Of a stretch of 64,000 nucleotides of DNA, positions 41,501 through 53,752 are shown one piece after another (positions within the stretch are counted from its first letter, which is position 1; each line of letters begins with the position of its first letter). The position numbers and the translations under genes are program-made. This stretch comes from Phytophthora hibernalis. Lineage: Eukaryota; Oomycota; Peronosporomycetes; Peronosporales; Peronosporaceae. The stretch lies in assembly GCA_012656075.1 (NCBI GenBank), contig JAAKBF010000049.1, positions 186,001 to 250,000 on the forward strand, written 5' to 3'. The notes under the pieces were generated by a model that saw only the letters and a program-made list of their open reading frames with translations, made no database searches and had not been told where the DNA came from.

Positions 41501-41913
41501 CGTTTTTTCGAGCGAGTCTTAATCTCGAGTGTCGTTGTCAGTTGTTCACTGTTGTTTACTAAAGGTTGAATATCGCCATTAAAAGTATCAGCGTCGGACA
41601 GATCACCTTCTTCTTGTATAGGAGGTACAAATTCAAAAATGCTGGACTGTATCGCAGATGCAGGCTCGATAGGGTAGATCCAAGCCTCTTTGTGTGGAGT
41701 AATAGTTCTGTTGTCATCTTCGTTCTTATCTTGACCAATGCTGCCATCGTTTCGAGCATTGTCGGAAGGATCCACTGACTCAGTTTGATGCAGCAGCTTG
41801 ACCACGGAAGTCCCCGATGCTGTATTACAACCATTGTTAGACGATTGTGAGGTGACTAACACCGGATCTCCACGCGTATTCATCGGCAGTCGACTAGTAT
41901 TCCGCAACGGCAT
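38543..41913 (-). CDS. large leucine-rich-repeat protein (RNase-inhibitor type)
   Basis: About 1,120 codons from 41913. The N-terminal ~330 residues are low-complexity and basic (KRKVKLKLTLKVKLKLRGK). Then come roughly 20 LRRs of the 28-29-residue RI/NLR type (LRELHLRWNTVSPAGAEAL, LERLNLAHNRIANEGLVA), which form a horseshoe for protein binding. There is no signal peptide, membrane span, NB-ARC or NACHT domain. The frame 41913-39730 shifts by one base near 39760, and the LRRs resume (DLITVNLSGRPLELYEV) into 39688-38543, so this is one gene with a single-base break or an error. The acidic tail (ELEEKKDAEDEE) is copied at two other loci. Its role is unknown; many such genes occur in oomycetes. 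Confidence 0.85.
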
Positions 41914-42387
41914 GAAAGCTGCCAGTCTTGGCCATTTTCAACGGTGACTCTTCAGTCGCTCTGTCAACTGGGAATATGTATACTATTATACTTCTAGAAG
42001 AAAGTTTTAGAAGTACTATTATATTAATACAGTATTATATTACCGGTACCAACAAACACATTCGAGGTAATAGATGTGGTACACACCATTTAAAGATAGA
42101 TGTGGTGCACACAACAAGAACATTCCGCACTCGTGAGCACCTCGGCATGCAGTGTTTTGCTCGGCGCTCACGAAGGGTTGCAGTTCAGCAACCCAAGTAC
42201 CTGGAAGGTGGACGTGTATCGTACGACCCCACATCCACACAGGCGTCCGGGTCTTCTCATTGAAATCAGATCTGTGTTTACAGCTCCGAGAAGGACTCGG
42301 GGACTGACTCAGTCACTGAGGACCAAGGGCCTTCGACTCTTCAGAACGTGAAATCTCCTGACTGTCGCAGCACAAGAAGGCGATCGG
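41914..42387. other. divergent intergenic region, LRR gene (-) and ankyrin-kinase gene (+)
   Basis: No gene. It contains ATTATAnTAnTA-rich sequence at 41970-42050 and a doubled AGATGTGGTnCACAC word (42070-42115). Promoters of both flanking genes should lie here. Confidence 0.4.
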
Positions 42388-44790
42388 ATGACCAAGCGGA
42401 AGAAGACCGAGAGTGGAGACGCTGTGGATTATGGAGACCTGGAGACGCTTCGGCACTTGGGGGACGCGGAGAAGGAAATGCACCTGAGATGTGCCGCTAG
42501 TCCACTTTCTGGTGAAAGACTGTGGGGCTGAGGTGAGTGCCAAGGATGACAAGGGATGGACGGCGTTGATGCTGGCTGCTAATGGAGGACACATTGATGT
42601 GGCCCGCTTTCTGGTTGAAGATTGCGGCGCTGATGTGGATACCAAGAGCCAAAACGGAAGCACAGCGTTGATGTTGGCTGCTAGAGGGGACACATTGATG
42701 TAGCCCGCTTTGTGGTGGATAAGTGCCGCGCTGATACTAATTTCAAGGACAACCACGGATGGACAGCGCTACATGTATTGGCTGCTGCTCGCGAGGGTCA
42801 CTTTGACTTTGCCCGCTTTCTGGTGGAAAAGTGCGGAGTTGATGTGAATACCCAGGATAGCGACGATAAAAACAGTGTTGATGAATGTTGCTATAGAAGG
42901 ACACGTTGATCTTACCCGCTTTCTGGTTGAAGAATGCGGTGCTGATGTGGATATTAAGAACAACGACGGTGTACAGCATTGATGCTGGCAACTGACGAAG
43001 GATACATTGATGTAGCCCGCTTTCTGGTGGATAAGTGCCGTGCTGATACTAATATCAAGGACATCCACGGACGAACAGTGTTGATGTTTGCAGCTAAAAG
43101 AGGTCACATCGAGGTGGCTCGCTTTCTGGTGAAAGAGTGTGGTGCCAATGTGAATGCCAAGAGCGAATATGGACAGACGGCGTTGATAGTCGCTGCTGCG
43201 AGAGGCCACATTGAAACGGCTCGCTTTCTGCTGAAAGAGTGCGGCGCGGACGTGACTGCCAAAATCAACGACGTGCTAACAGCGGTCATGTGTGTTGCTG
43301 AAGGAGTGCGAATTGATGTAGCTCGCTTTCTGCTGAATGAGTATGAGGTCAATGTGAATGCCAAGAACGAATATGGACGAGCAGCGCTGCTTTACGCTGC
43401 TTGGAATGGTCACATCGAAGCAGTCCGCTTTCTAGTGGAAGAGTGCAGCGCTGAAGCCAATACCAAGAGCAACAACGGAGATACAGCGTTGATGCTGGCT
43501 GCTCAAGAAGGTCACACTGAGGTAGCCCATTTTCTGGTGGAAAAGTGCAGCGCTGATATGAATGCTAAGGACAAAAAGGGATGGACAGCGTTGATGCGAG
43601 CTGCTCAAAACGGTCACATTGAGTTGACCGACTTTCTCGGGAAGCATGTGCCACGGAGTTAAATGCTAAGGATGACAACGGATGGACAGCATTGATGTGG
43701 GCTACTACTGAAGAAGGACACATTGATGTAGCCCGTAGTTTGGTGAAAGACTGCAGCGCTAATTTGAGTTCCACGAATAGCGACGGAAAAAAGCACTATT
43801 GCTCGCTGCTCAAGGAGGTCACGTCGAGATAGTCCGCATTCTGGTGGAACAGTGCGGCGCTGATGTGATTGTCCAGACAACAGCGTTTCTGCTGGCTGTT
43901 CAAAGAGGTCACTTTGAAATGGTACGCTTTCTGGTGGAACAGTGCGGTGCTAATGTGAACACCAAAAACGATTGCGGTTGGACAGCGTTGATGGTGGCTG
44001 CAAAAGGAGGCCACACTGAGGTGGTCCGCTTTATGGTGAAAATATGCCGCGGTAAGGTGAATACGAAGAACAACCACAGACGGACAGCACTATTGCTGGC
44101 TGCTCAAGGAGGTCGATTTGATATAGTCCGTTTTCTGGTGGAAGAGTGCGGCGCTGGTGTGAATGCCAAAGATAACGATGGATGGACTGCGTTGATGCTG
44201 GCTGCTAAAGGAGGTCACTCCACTTTCTGGAAGAGTGTGTCGCTCATGTGAATACCAAGAAAAACTACGAGTGCGCAGAGTTGTTGGCTGCTGCTAGCAA
44301 AGGTCACATTGAGGAGGTTCGCTTTCTGGTGGAAGTGTGTGGCGCTGATGTGAATACCAAGGACAACGAGCGTTGATGCGAGCTGCTGAAAAGGGTCACA
44401 TTGAGGTAGCCCTCTTTCTGAAGACATATTGCAGCGCTGACGTGGATCCCAAGGGGGCGATGGTTGGACAGCGTTGATGCGGGCTACTAAAGGAGGTCAG
44501 ATTCATGTGGTCCGCTTTCTAGCGAAAAATGCAACGCTGACGTGAATGCGAATCACTACTACGGATGGACAGCGTTGATGCTGGCTGCTCAAGGAGGCCA
44601 CAGCGAGGTGGTTCGTTTTCTAGTGGAAGAGTGCGGTGCGGATGTCAACCTTAAGAACGACGACGGACACACAGCCGTCCGACTCGCTGCTGATCGGGGG
44701 TACAACGATATCCGTCGTGTACTCACACCATTTGTTTTACCCGGTCGTGAACCACCCACGGGTGACACGACAGGAACCATCGGAATCAAA
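42388..44790 (+). pseudogene. ankyrin-repeat region of an ankyrin-tandem-kinase gene
   Basis: The start at 42388 (MTKRKKTESG) is followed by about 22 ankyrin repeats of 33 residues (D-N-G-W-T-A-L-M-L-A-A-x-G-G-H-I-E-V-A-R-F-L-V-E in consensus), which make a protein-binding solenoid. Long intact pieces are 42491-42703, 42979-43662, 43799-44251 and 44542-44780. Between them are about six frame changes (near 42530, 42700, 42905, 42960, 43660, 43790, 44250, 44370). The DNA repeat is so regular that unequal crossing-over or assembly slippage is expected. It continues into the kinase region without a clear stop in the ancestral frame. Confidence 0.85.
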
Positions 44791-44829
44791 CGCTTGCCTT
44801 TTCATGGTTCAGCAAATTGCTTTATTCCC

Positions 44830-46280
44830 CCTCAGAAGTCGTACTGCGCGAATTCTGTGAGAACGAGGATGTCGGGGGTGACTTCCGGGCTATGTGGCTC
44901 GACGCTGATGCGATCGTGAAGCTGTTTGTTCCCGACGTAGCTCACTCGTCGTTCGAGCAAGAGGTGCGCGTGTGGTAGGATCTGCGCCATCCCAACGTGC
45001 TAAAGCTGTACGGCGCTTGCGATGCTGGACCACAACGGCAGTTGTTCGTATGCGAATATGCGAGCAAGGGTTCATTGGCGGAATATGTCCACGCGTCGTC
45101 TTCATCCTCCAAAGGAAAGTCGCGGATGTGGACATATCTGCATGAGGCGGCGTTAGGTCTGGCTTATCTGCACGAGCGAGGATTGTTCACGGTGACCTTC
45201 GTTGCAGTAACATCTTGATCGGTACTGATGGCATTGCGAAACTATCGGATTTTCGCTTGATGGACCCGCAGAAGATACCAAGTTTGAAGGAAAGGGTTGG
45301 GTCGCTGTGGTGGCAGTCTCCCGAGGTCGTGGAAGGAAGCCCACTGTCGTTTGAGTCCGACGTGTACTCTATGGGGATGTGCATTTTGGAAGCTGAGGTC
45401 GGGGATACCATCGCCCGGTGATGAATGCGAATGGACGAGGGAGTCAAAATTAGTATGGCAGCCGGAGTTAGTTGATAGTGGCTATGCTGGTTGGCATGAT
45501 GGTGAAGATGACTACGACAATTACATGTATGCTCCTGACTGCCCCGATGGTGATGCACGAGAGTTAGTGTGGCGCATGTGCTCCCAAGACCCGAATAAAC
45601 GTGTTAGCCTATCATCGATCGTCTACGAATTGGAGCGTTTATCCATTCAAGAGTGTGTCGGCCCTTCCCAGCCGGAGCTCGAGCCTGCAGATTGCTTTGA
45701 AGACTACAAGTGCGGCAAAACTCTCGAACTGTGGCTCAAAGTGCAAACATGCTTAGAGGAGTGCGATAATGCTGAATACGCACGCGCTTTTAACAAACTA
45801 AAGCGGGTATATGAACGGCTTCACGGATCCATACAGACACCGATCTTGATCCAGCGGTTTTGTTCGGTCCTGACAGACTTCTACCAGGTTGTCAAGATGT
45901 CGCCCGAGCAAATTAGAGTCATGCGGTTGTCTTCGACGCGTGCCACGACGACTAGCTTGTATGCCCTCGATTGGCGCATCGAGGTGCTCTTGGCGGCATT
46001 GGGGATGGCAGAATCAAAAACGATGGAGACTCGATGGCAGCAACAGCGATCTGACCAGATCACTTCCTTCGTGGCTAGCGTATCAGACACTTTCCTTGCC
46101 TTGCAGGGCTTAAAGTCGGTGGAAGAGCGGTTTGCGTTTCTGAGGACACTGAAAACCGAGATGGAAAATCGACACGGTAAATACTCTCCGGAGCAGCTTC
46201 AAGCGATGAAGAAGGCGTACAAGGAGGTCGCCAGCAAGATGGAAATGGACGGAGAATTGGCGAAACTCACACCGGACTAG
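44830..46280 (+). pseudogene. first kinase domain (TKL-like) and linker of the same gene
   Basis: It starts VLREFCENEDVGGDF, without a clear Gly-rich loop. Then come AIVKLFVP (a possible VAIK equivalent), LRHPNVLKLYGACD, FVCEYASKGSLAEYV (hinge), HGDLRCSNILI (HRDLK changed to HGDLR), SDFRL (DFG changed to DFR), SPEVV (APE) and SDVYSMGM. With DFR and no Lys in the catalytic loop it is probably a pseudokinase. A ~200-residue helical linker (45650-46260) follows. Breaks: in-frame TAG at 44976-44978, frameshifts near 45185 and 45410, and TAG at 46278-46280, after which the same frame runs straight into the second kinase. Confidence 0.8.
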
Positions 46281-47580
46281 TTCATCCCATGGTACGAGTT
46301 AATTGTTGACGAGTGCGATCCTCTGGGCAGTGGTAGTTTTGGGTGCGTGTTCCGAGCGAAATGGCTGGACTCTGACGTGGTGAAGAAACAAGTGATCCTG
46401 CCGGGTTCATCCGCCACAAATGGGACGGCCACTTCGTTGGCGGTGGATTCGTTGTGTGGAGTTCCGAGCAAGTCCATTTCTGTAGACGACACCAAAAAAC
46501 GAGAAGCTGTGACGATGTTCCGGCACGAAGCCGACATTTGGTTTGGCTTCAGCCATCCGCACGTGGTTCGGCTCTTTGGAGCTTGTCATGTAGGCAGACC
46601 GTTCTTCGTCTGCGAATACGCCAGTCACGGGACCCTCGTCAGCTATTTGCGAAAGCACCCCGATGAACTATGGACAAAGCTGCATGAGGCAGCGTTAGGC
46701 GTGCAATACCTTCACGCCCGCGACGTCGTACACGGAGATCTGAAAGGGAACAATATCGTGATCGGGAGCGACCTGAAAGCAAAGGTGACGGACTTTGATC
46801 TGAGTTCGATGGCGAGCAGTGAGACCAATGTGAGAATTTCGGGTGCGTGCAATTGGGTATCCCCAGAATGTCTTCAGGATTCCAACACACGACCAACGTT
46901 TGCGTCCGACGTGTACTCGCTGGGGATGTGCATTGTGGAAGCCCTGCGCGTTGTTGAGGTGGTGCGGACTCAAGAAATTGCTTTCCTTGGCGGCTTACCG
47001 ATGTAGCAGCGGTGAAATATCACGTAAAACGTGGCGAATTGCCGTCTCAGCCAACGACCTGCGACGACAGCCAGTGGGAGTTGGTCAAGCGGATGTGTGT
47101 ATTCGAGCCGAAGCAGCGAGTCAAGATCTCGACTGTGGTCGATGAGCTGGCAAGACAGGCGAGTAGTATCGAAGAAAAGGAACGTGCTGAGACGGTGATA
47201 TCGGGGCGCGTGGCCCAGGAGACGTTACCCGAAGTGATGACATCGGCACGAAAACTACTGGCACAATTGCGAATCAACACCAGGCGATATGATGATTTGG
47301 TTCTCTCGCTGTACACTGCTTTGTGGGATCACATTGAGCAGGTGCACATTCAGATCGAAGACAAGGAATCTATTGTTGGGTGTCGGGGGCACTCCAGACA
47401 CACATTTCTGACTCGCATGTGTTGACGTCGAAGCTGCAAACCATGGGGACAAACCTCGTTTCGCTAGCGGAGACGACTATGGGTGGCTACGCGTTGCATC
47501 GTCGCCTCAGCAAACTGTGCGATGCCTACTTTCTTGATTGCCCTAGTGATCCGGGACATCATCCGGTCGCGAGTACATGA
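46281..47580 (+). pseudogene. second kinase domain (TKL-like) and C-terminal helices
   Basis: The frame directly after the TAG at 46278 reads FIPWYEL, GSGSFGCVFRAKW (Gly-rich loop complete), DVVKKQVIL (Lys of VAIK), FSHPHVVRLFGACH, FFVCEYASHGTLVSYL, VVHGDLKGNNIVI (D, K and N present), TDFDLSS (DFG changed to DFD), SPEC and SDVYSLGM. It is closer to an active kinase than domain 1, though DFD is unusual. After a frameshift near 46950 it continues 47012-47410 and, after another, to 47580, giving a helical C-terminus. A tandem pseudokinase-kinase layout behind an ankyrin array suggests receptor-like signal relay inside the cell (inference). Confidence 0.82.
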
Positions 47581-48236
47581 AAGAGCAAGAATGTATGCGC
47601 TGTTCGGAAGAAGTTGGGCACCGGGAATGAAAGTTGCATATTGTATTTCTCTCGAGTAGGCGCCGTGAAACCAAGGAGCACTTCTACTCTGCCGGGACTG
47701 AGCACGACATGCGATGTTTCGGGCCAATGTGATGAATGCTTAGTCAAGTGCGATGGTGGATAAGTATGGAGGCAGCAAAAGAAACATTAAAGCAGCGTGA
47801 AGCCGAGGACGAAAGAGATCCTTGGACCTCAGATGAGCAAGCTGTTCACGGGTAGCTTGATCTCGACGGCTTATAGATGCCGGTATCCGGGTATGCACTT
47901 GCTCGGTTGACATGATCGACTGCACAAGTTACCAATACTCCACGGCTACTTAACTTAAAAACACACCGAAACCTATTCTTTGTCCAGACTGCATCGACTG
48001 CACCTCAAGGTCCTTGTTTTTCGCATACTGCAAGTTCATTTCGCTTTTCAAGCGTAGCGTTCGGGTCTCAAGTTAAATCGGTCGTGTAGTGGATAGTGAC
48101 TTCCAGGAACTGGTAATGGCGCAATTTCACTTCTTGTCCATTTTTGTTGTTGCAGATTTACCGGAGCCAACTGCTCTCTTTGACATCCAACCATGTCGCT
48201 GTTCTCGAAAGCGGCCTGGAACTCCCTACCTCCGTC
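47581..48236. other. intergenic, no gene seen
   Basis: Downstream of the kinase gene (+) and downstream of the cyclophilin gene (-). Only short overlapping frames are present. No repeats were recognised. Confidence 0.45.
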
Positions 48237-49083
48237 TTACTGAGAAACGGGGTGCGCGCGCTTGATGTGAATCTCCTCGCGAGGTCTTCAACACACAATT
48301 TCCACCAACGTTAGCCTCACACCACCACTGCCTCTCCACATCCACCCTCACCTGTCATTCGCGCCCGTCGGCACCATCCCCATACGCTGGATCACCTTCA
48401 TGCCCGACGAGATCCGTCCAAACACCGTGTGCTTGCCTACTCTCCATCAACAATCACCAGAAATCAGCCAAACCTCACCAAATAGGAGCATTCTCCTCAC
48501 CGTCCAGCCACGGCGTCGGCGCCAACGTAATGAAGAACTGGCTGCCGTTCGTGTTCGGCCCCGAGTTCGCCTACATCGCAAAAAGCACTCAAATAAGTCT
48601 CTAAAATCCCTCCAAAACATCATGTCCACCCCTTTTTACCATCGAAAGCACGCCTGCTCCGTGTGCTTGAGCTCCTTGTTGATCTCATCATCAAATTTGG
48701 CCCTACAACCTCCAAATTAGCACTAAAACTCCCTCTAAAGGAAGCAATTTGTGTCACCAACCCGTAGATGGACTCTCCACCTCGCCCCGTGCCCGTGGGG
48801 TCTCCGCCCTGGATCATAAAATCCCGGATGATCCGGTGGAAGATCGTGTTGTTGTAGTAGCCGCGACGCGCCAGCTCTGCGATGTTCCAGCAGCTTCTGG
48901 GCGCGTGCTCCGTGTATAGCTCCATCGTGAAGTCTCCCTGGTGGTTATAGAGGGAGGTAGAGCGCGTGGGAGGGCTCGTTAGAACCCAAAGAGAGCAGAG
49001 AAGAAGGTGAGTGGGTGAGGGAAGATAATACGCACCACAGTCGTCTCGAACACGACGTGAGTCGGCGGCGCAGACGTCGCCAT
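48237..49083 (-). CDS. PPIL1: peptidyl-prolyl cis-trans isomerase, PPIL1-type cyclophilin
   Basis: Six exons: 49083-49036, 48937-48762, 48702-48640, 48570-48501, 48436-48352, 48285-48237, all with GT-AG introns of about 60-100 bases. Motifs: METYTEHAP-like MELYTEHAP, FHRIIRDFMIQGGDPTGTG (catalytic Arg and FMIQGGD), SIYG, NGSQFFITLAPTPWLDG (the active-site FF and W), HTVFGRI and an end in IHIKRAHPVSQ. The protein catalyses proline isomerisation. PPIL1 orthologues are components of the activated spliceosome. Exon 3 is one base short (63 where 64 is needed) near the LKHT / GAGVLS junction, so either a sequence error or a frameshift exists there; everything else is intact. Confidence 0.88.
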
Positions 49084-49244
49084 TGTTACTTGGTTGGATA
49101 TCGTTGAATGGCAGCTCTTGTAGAGGGTATTGGGTGTAACGTTCTTATATAGGGATGTAGTCATGTTGGAAGACAACTTCAACTTGTTTGGGTTTGTCAC
49201 TTTTCAATTTGCAGCTTACTATTTGAAGTATTCAGGTAGACGGA

Positions 49245-52200
49245 TTAGCACTCAATACTGTCCATTGTGACGCTGGAGAATGCGTCTTCGAGGGACGAGT
49301 TTGTCCATTTCGGCGGAATGGGAAGACTTGGACCCCAGAGGTTCGGAGGGTACGAGATGTTGGTGTCCACTTCGCGTTCGATCATGACCACGTCACCGGT
49401 GATGCTGATCATGTTGTACACTTGGTTCCGGTAGAGCTGGCTGGACTCGATGGGGACGAGACGAAAGGTGAGCATGGCGTTGCCGCCTAGAGAGCGCACG
49501 TGAGCACGCACGATCGCGATGGCCTCGCTCAGGAACAAGTGATAGAAGGCCCCGAGGCCGCCGCTCTCGCGCACCGTCCAGCTTTCCTTGATAAAGTGCA
49601 GCGTCACACGACCCAAGTAACGGGTCACGTGGGCACCAGGGATGTAGCCCAGCGGAGTCAACTCAATCCACTCGCGGCCGTATGGAGCTGGTATAGCAGA
49701 CACACCACGACCGGAGCCAGGCGTGAGGCTGTTGCGGAAATGCGAAAAGTTTCTTGTCGGAGGCGGCATCTGAATGTGCAGCTTGGAAGGGCTGCTTTTG
49801 CCTGAAAGCGGCACGACGTGCACCTCTGGCGTCGACGTCGACGAAGCTTTGTCTTGGGATTCTTCTTGCTGATCTTCCTCCACCGCCAATGCGGCGCTAG
49901 ACAGAAGGTTGTCCATGGGGTCTTCCCAGTTTTCTCCAGAACAGCCATGCCGCTCAAAACCACCTCGAGCTGTCACAAACGATACGACAGTAATTATTAG
50001 CTATCACAGCGACAAAAACGCCTCAATTACAATCACAGCGCACGCACCATTGTTTCGGATGCCACTGCGACTCGCGTTTTCAAGCCGCAGATTGCACACG
50101 GAGCATACGAGCGCACCTTAAACAGCAAGCTGAGTAGGAAGAGGAAAGTCAAAACTTCATGTAGATAACTGAGAGCAATAGGGGATATCCTGCAGTACCT
50201 TGCAAAAAGCTCCTTGAACACAACCGAAAGCAGCTCATTGAGGCGAGTATCGCGCATTCTGTCTTCATCCCACTCGACTCGTTTCATGGACACAATCAAG
50301 TGGACATTCTCGCCGGGTGTAAAGTCTCCAGGAGTCGATCGGTATTGCACATGTAGATTCCTAAGCACAATAAATAATACAGTTTGCTTAGCCTACGACC
50401 ACATCCTTGATCAACAGACAGATGTGCTAAATAACGCACCCCTGGAAGTTCCTGTTCAAGCAACACTGACATAAGATCTTCATCGGTCTCATCGTCAATC
50501 TCCAGAACAAAAGTTTCCTTTGAGTCGCTGAATCCATCGACGAATGCTTCTTCCTCCGAGGATGAACTTGATTCCGATGACGAGCTGATTGTCTTCGAGT
50601 CATTCTCAAGAGAGGTTTGGGACGCCGGAGTAGGAGGTGTTCCCGAACCTCCTGAAGGCGTGGTAGTGCTGTCACCGTCCGGAGTGGCCGATGATTCTAA
50701 GGAAGGAGCAGGCACAGTTTCCGTGTGTGTGCTTATCTGTACAGAAATTCCGTCGTCCGAAGGTTTTCGTAGCTGCTTTCGACGCGCTCGCCGTGCTGAG
50801 GACCGGGACTGGGCAACCTGAAATGGTCGCTTGGGTCCCTTTCCACCTTCATCGTCTTGATCCGAAGAGAGTGAAGTACTAAGTTGCAATTGGCGCGCGT
50901 TTCGACCCCCACCGTAATATTCGTATTCAGGCTGAACGATACAAACACGATCGCGGTGGAGCTGCTCCGAGGAAAACAAAATAGTTAGGAGTCAATATGC
51001 CGGCTGCTCACTACACCACTCGGAATGTGCTTACCTTATCCTTGTTGAATGTGCTTAGCTCTTCAATCTGCGCTTGCAACTGGACAAGACGTCGGTCTTC
51101 GTCGTCTTTTACCTGATCAAGCGAAAATCATTACAGCAAATTCATGAGCTTTACAAAGTAAACTCGCGTATACACTCACATCAATGTTTCGCTCAATTCT
51201 GAGCGTTGGTGGAGGCGGTAGAGCAGGAAGGTAGAGTCCAGTGCCAGTAATGACACCGACAATAAGCGACCCTCCAATTTGAATCTGAGAGTCAAAGCAA
51301 ACACGGCGTTTACGCCGAGCACTTTCATCTTCACAATGAGCTGGATCATAGACAGACGTGTGACACTGGTTAGCATGAACTTCTCTTTACGCTCGAAAAC
51401 TGAAAACAGGCTCGTGAAAATAAACATACCTGACGATACAGCTCATATTCGAGGAATGGTAAAGCATCCGATACGATGGTAGCATTGACATCTCCTGTGC
51501 CTTTTCTCCGTTGGCGGCATACTCGTGCTTGGATAAACGTTCCTTTTCCCATCATCGCCAAACCAGCAGGAGGCTCAATCGAAGCAATCATCATTTCCGG
51601 AACCCATTTGTTTCCACACACTCCGCAACGAACCATCCGCATACTGTTATAACACCGATAGCATGCATCAGTAAGATAAAAGCCACCGAACACCGGCTTC
51701 AACGTACTTCGAAAACGGTGCCAATGATCTCGAGTACGGGATGTGGCACAGAAGGCACGGTGATTTAGATACCCGACTTCTTCTAATCAATCAAATACAG
51801 CACAAGAAATAAGATCGTCAGTGACTGCCACTCGAAATGTATAGCCACAGGTGTGTCAAACCTGGGCTTTGTTCTTGACGAAGGGGCGACTGGCGGATGC
51901 GCCATGTACGAGAACGAGGGGCTACGGCGTCCAAGCGAGCTTGAAATCCCAGGAAGAGGGAGGTTTAGCATAGGAGAAGATGCTGCATGTGCCTCGGGAC
52001 CATCATCATCTGCATCGTAGCTACTGGTCAAATCCCGCCGAGTTGGTCGCTCTTCAAGGGATTTTCATCACTGCAGCAGTCCCTCTGCTCACCAAAAACA
52101 CCGTTACATACCTTTGTGGTTGTACACCCCACCACAACATGTTAATCTGGGATAACGTACGAGGCTGAGATCACACACACATCATCGTGAATCGTGCAAG

Positions 52201-53596
52201 ACTCTGTGTATCCAATAACGAATGGGCACTGAAGCGACTGAGCATGAGCTCGGATCTGCGAAATTATCCCATGGAGAAGCAGTTCACAACTTTAAGGATA
52301 CCAACCATCTGTCAGAACGAGAAGAACAACACACCTCTTCACGAAGCTCAAGCCACCACGAGTCTCGCGTTTCTTGATCTGCCAACTTCGTCGCAAGTTT
52401 GCCTAGATACTTCACCGAGCGAGCGCTGACAATACCAGCCAGACGGATCCTAGTCGCTGGGTTAAACACTTTGAGTGTAATCAATTGCACCTCCTACACC
52501 ACACAACCCACAAGTACATGTAGCAAATTGATAAGTGCAACAGAATCCCACCATCCCATCCGTTTCATCCAACGTACATCATGCGCGGAGATGTTGAAAG
52601 CCTCTGGCGCCTTGATCGCTTTCAACACGCGGCGTGGGAAATAGCGCGGGGACACCAAAGCCTCCACACTCTCCCCTCCAACAGACGTGTCATCCTTGCC
52701 AGTATCCACCTTCAACTCGGTATCATGGCCATCCTCACTGTGCGTCCGCTGTCCGCCTCCACTCTCACCCGACGAGATCTCATTCTTCCCCACGGGCGTA
52801 ATAAAACACGCAGTGCCACACGCTCGCGCCACCAAGCCGCTGTCTCCTTCCACATCAAAGAACTGTTTGTACGCCAACACAGCGTTTCCACCAAGCTCCA
52901 GCGCCTTCTTGCCAACCTACAATCCCAACACGACGTTACATAAGGCCCACCACTCAACCTCATCCTACACCTCCTTACCAATGTCACAACCTGCGACGAC
53001 AGCTTATACAGCAGCAGCTGTCTATGCTCGTTACTCCTCCTGGACGTGCGGAAGTTGTCGCTCCACGAATACTCGGGGTCGGCATGCACCACGAGCTCCT
53101 CCACAAAGCCCAGCATGCTCTCAATACGGTACAAGTTCGGGTCCAGCGTGGACAATCCGAAGAACTGTACACCTGCCGAGGACTCTCTGAAGGGGTTAAC
53201 GTCTCCAAAGTATTGCAGACGGATCACGAGACTCAGTTCACAGCGGACGCCCAGTAGTGTGTCGTACACTGGGAACCAGCCTTGAATCACGTGTCCGTCC
53301 CGCATAAGGAGACAGTTTAAGTCCACGTAGACAATACCCACAGTGGCGTCGGTGGTGTACACGTCATGGTCCATGAGCTTGAACTCGATGGGCTGGCTCT
53401 GCAGCACTGAATCGTCCGCCACGTCGAAGCGGAATTCCTCGTCCCACTTGGGGTTCAGCGTCTTCTTGGACACGGACGACTTGGCCTCGAAGCTGGCGAT
53501 GGTGATGCCCACGTACGCGTCTGCCAGCTTGCTCGTACGGTCCACCACAGGCATGTCGCGCGCCTCCACTAGGCGGATCTTGATGGTGCACGGCAT
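49245..53596 (-). CDS. C2CD5: C2CD5-like C2-domain protein
   Basis: About a dozen exons on the minus strand. Exon 1 (53596-52991) has an N-terminal C2 domain (MPCTIKIRLVEARDMPV, LADAYV, NPKWDEEF, KLMDHDVY) and then the family's FVEELVVHADPEYSWSD segment. Exon 2 starts at 52916 (VGKKALELGGNAV, EGDSGLVARACGTAC). Later exons carry RSVKYLGKLATKLADQETRD (52400 region), HAQSLQCPFVIGYTESC (52200), a Cys-rich CxxC segment with GKGTFIQARVCR (51500), an acidic Ser-rich insert (50500-50750) and the C-terminal block LGGNAMLTFRL ... GDVVMIERE (49245-49976). The order matches animal C2CD5/CDP138, a Ca2+- and lipid-binding protein of vesicle fusion. The role here is inferred. No frameshift was noticed. Confidence 0.88.
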
Positions 53597-53752
53597 GATA
53601 TCTCTTCCAGCTCAAAATGACGTATGGGCGTATCAAAACATCGGAGTGAAAAGTGTGTACCACATTAAATAAACAGTGAAACGAGGTTAAATTTATTGGC
53701 GTGGGTTTACGTCGGTGAGGGCGTGTTATACTGTCGTGTAGCATTATTCAAG

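Noticed and set aside
42490..44700. CRISPR-like array because of regular ~99-bp spacing
   Set aside because: The period encodes 33-residue ankyrin repeats and the organism is eukaryotic.
7343..46280. Reassigned TAG codon as a genetic-code change
   Set aside because: Conserved genes in the window end normally, including at TAG, and the interrupted genes also carry frameshifts, so decay is simpler.
49818..50000. Small plus-strand frames opposite the C2CD5-like gene
   Set aside because: Short, unconserved shadows of exons on the minus strand.
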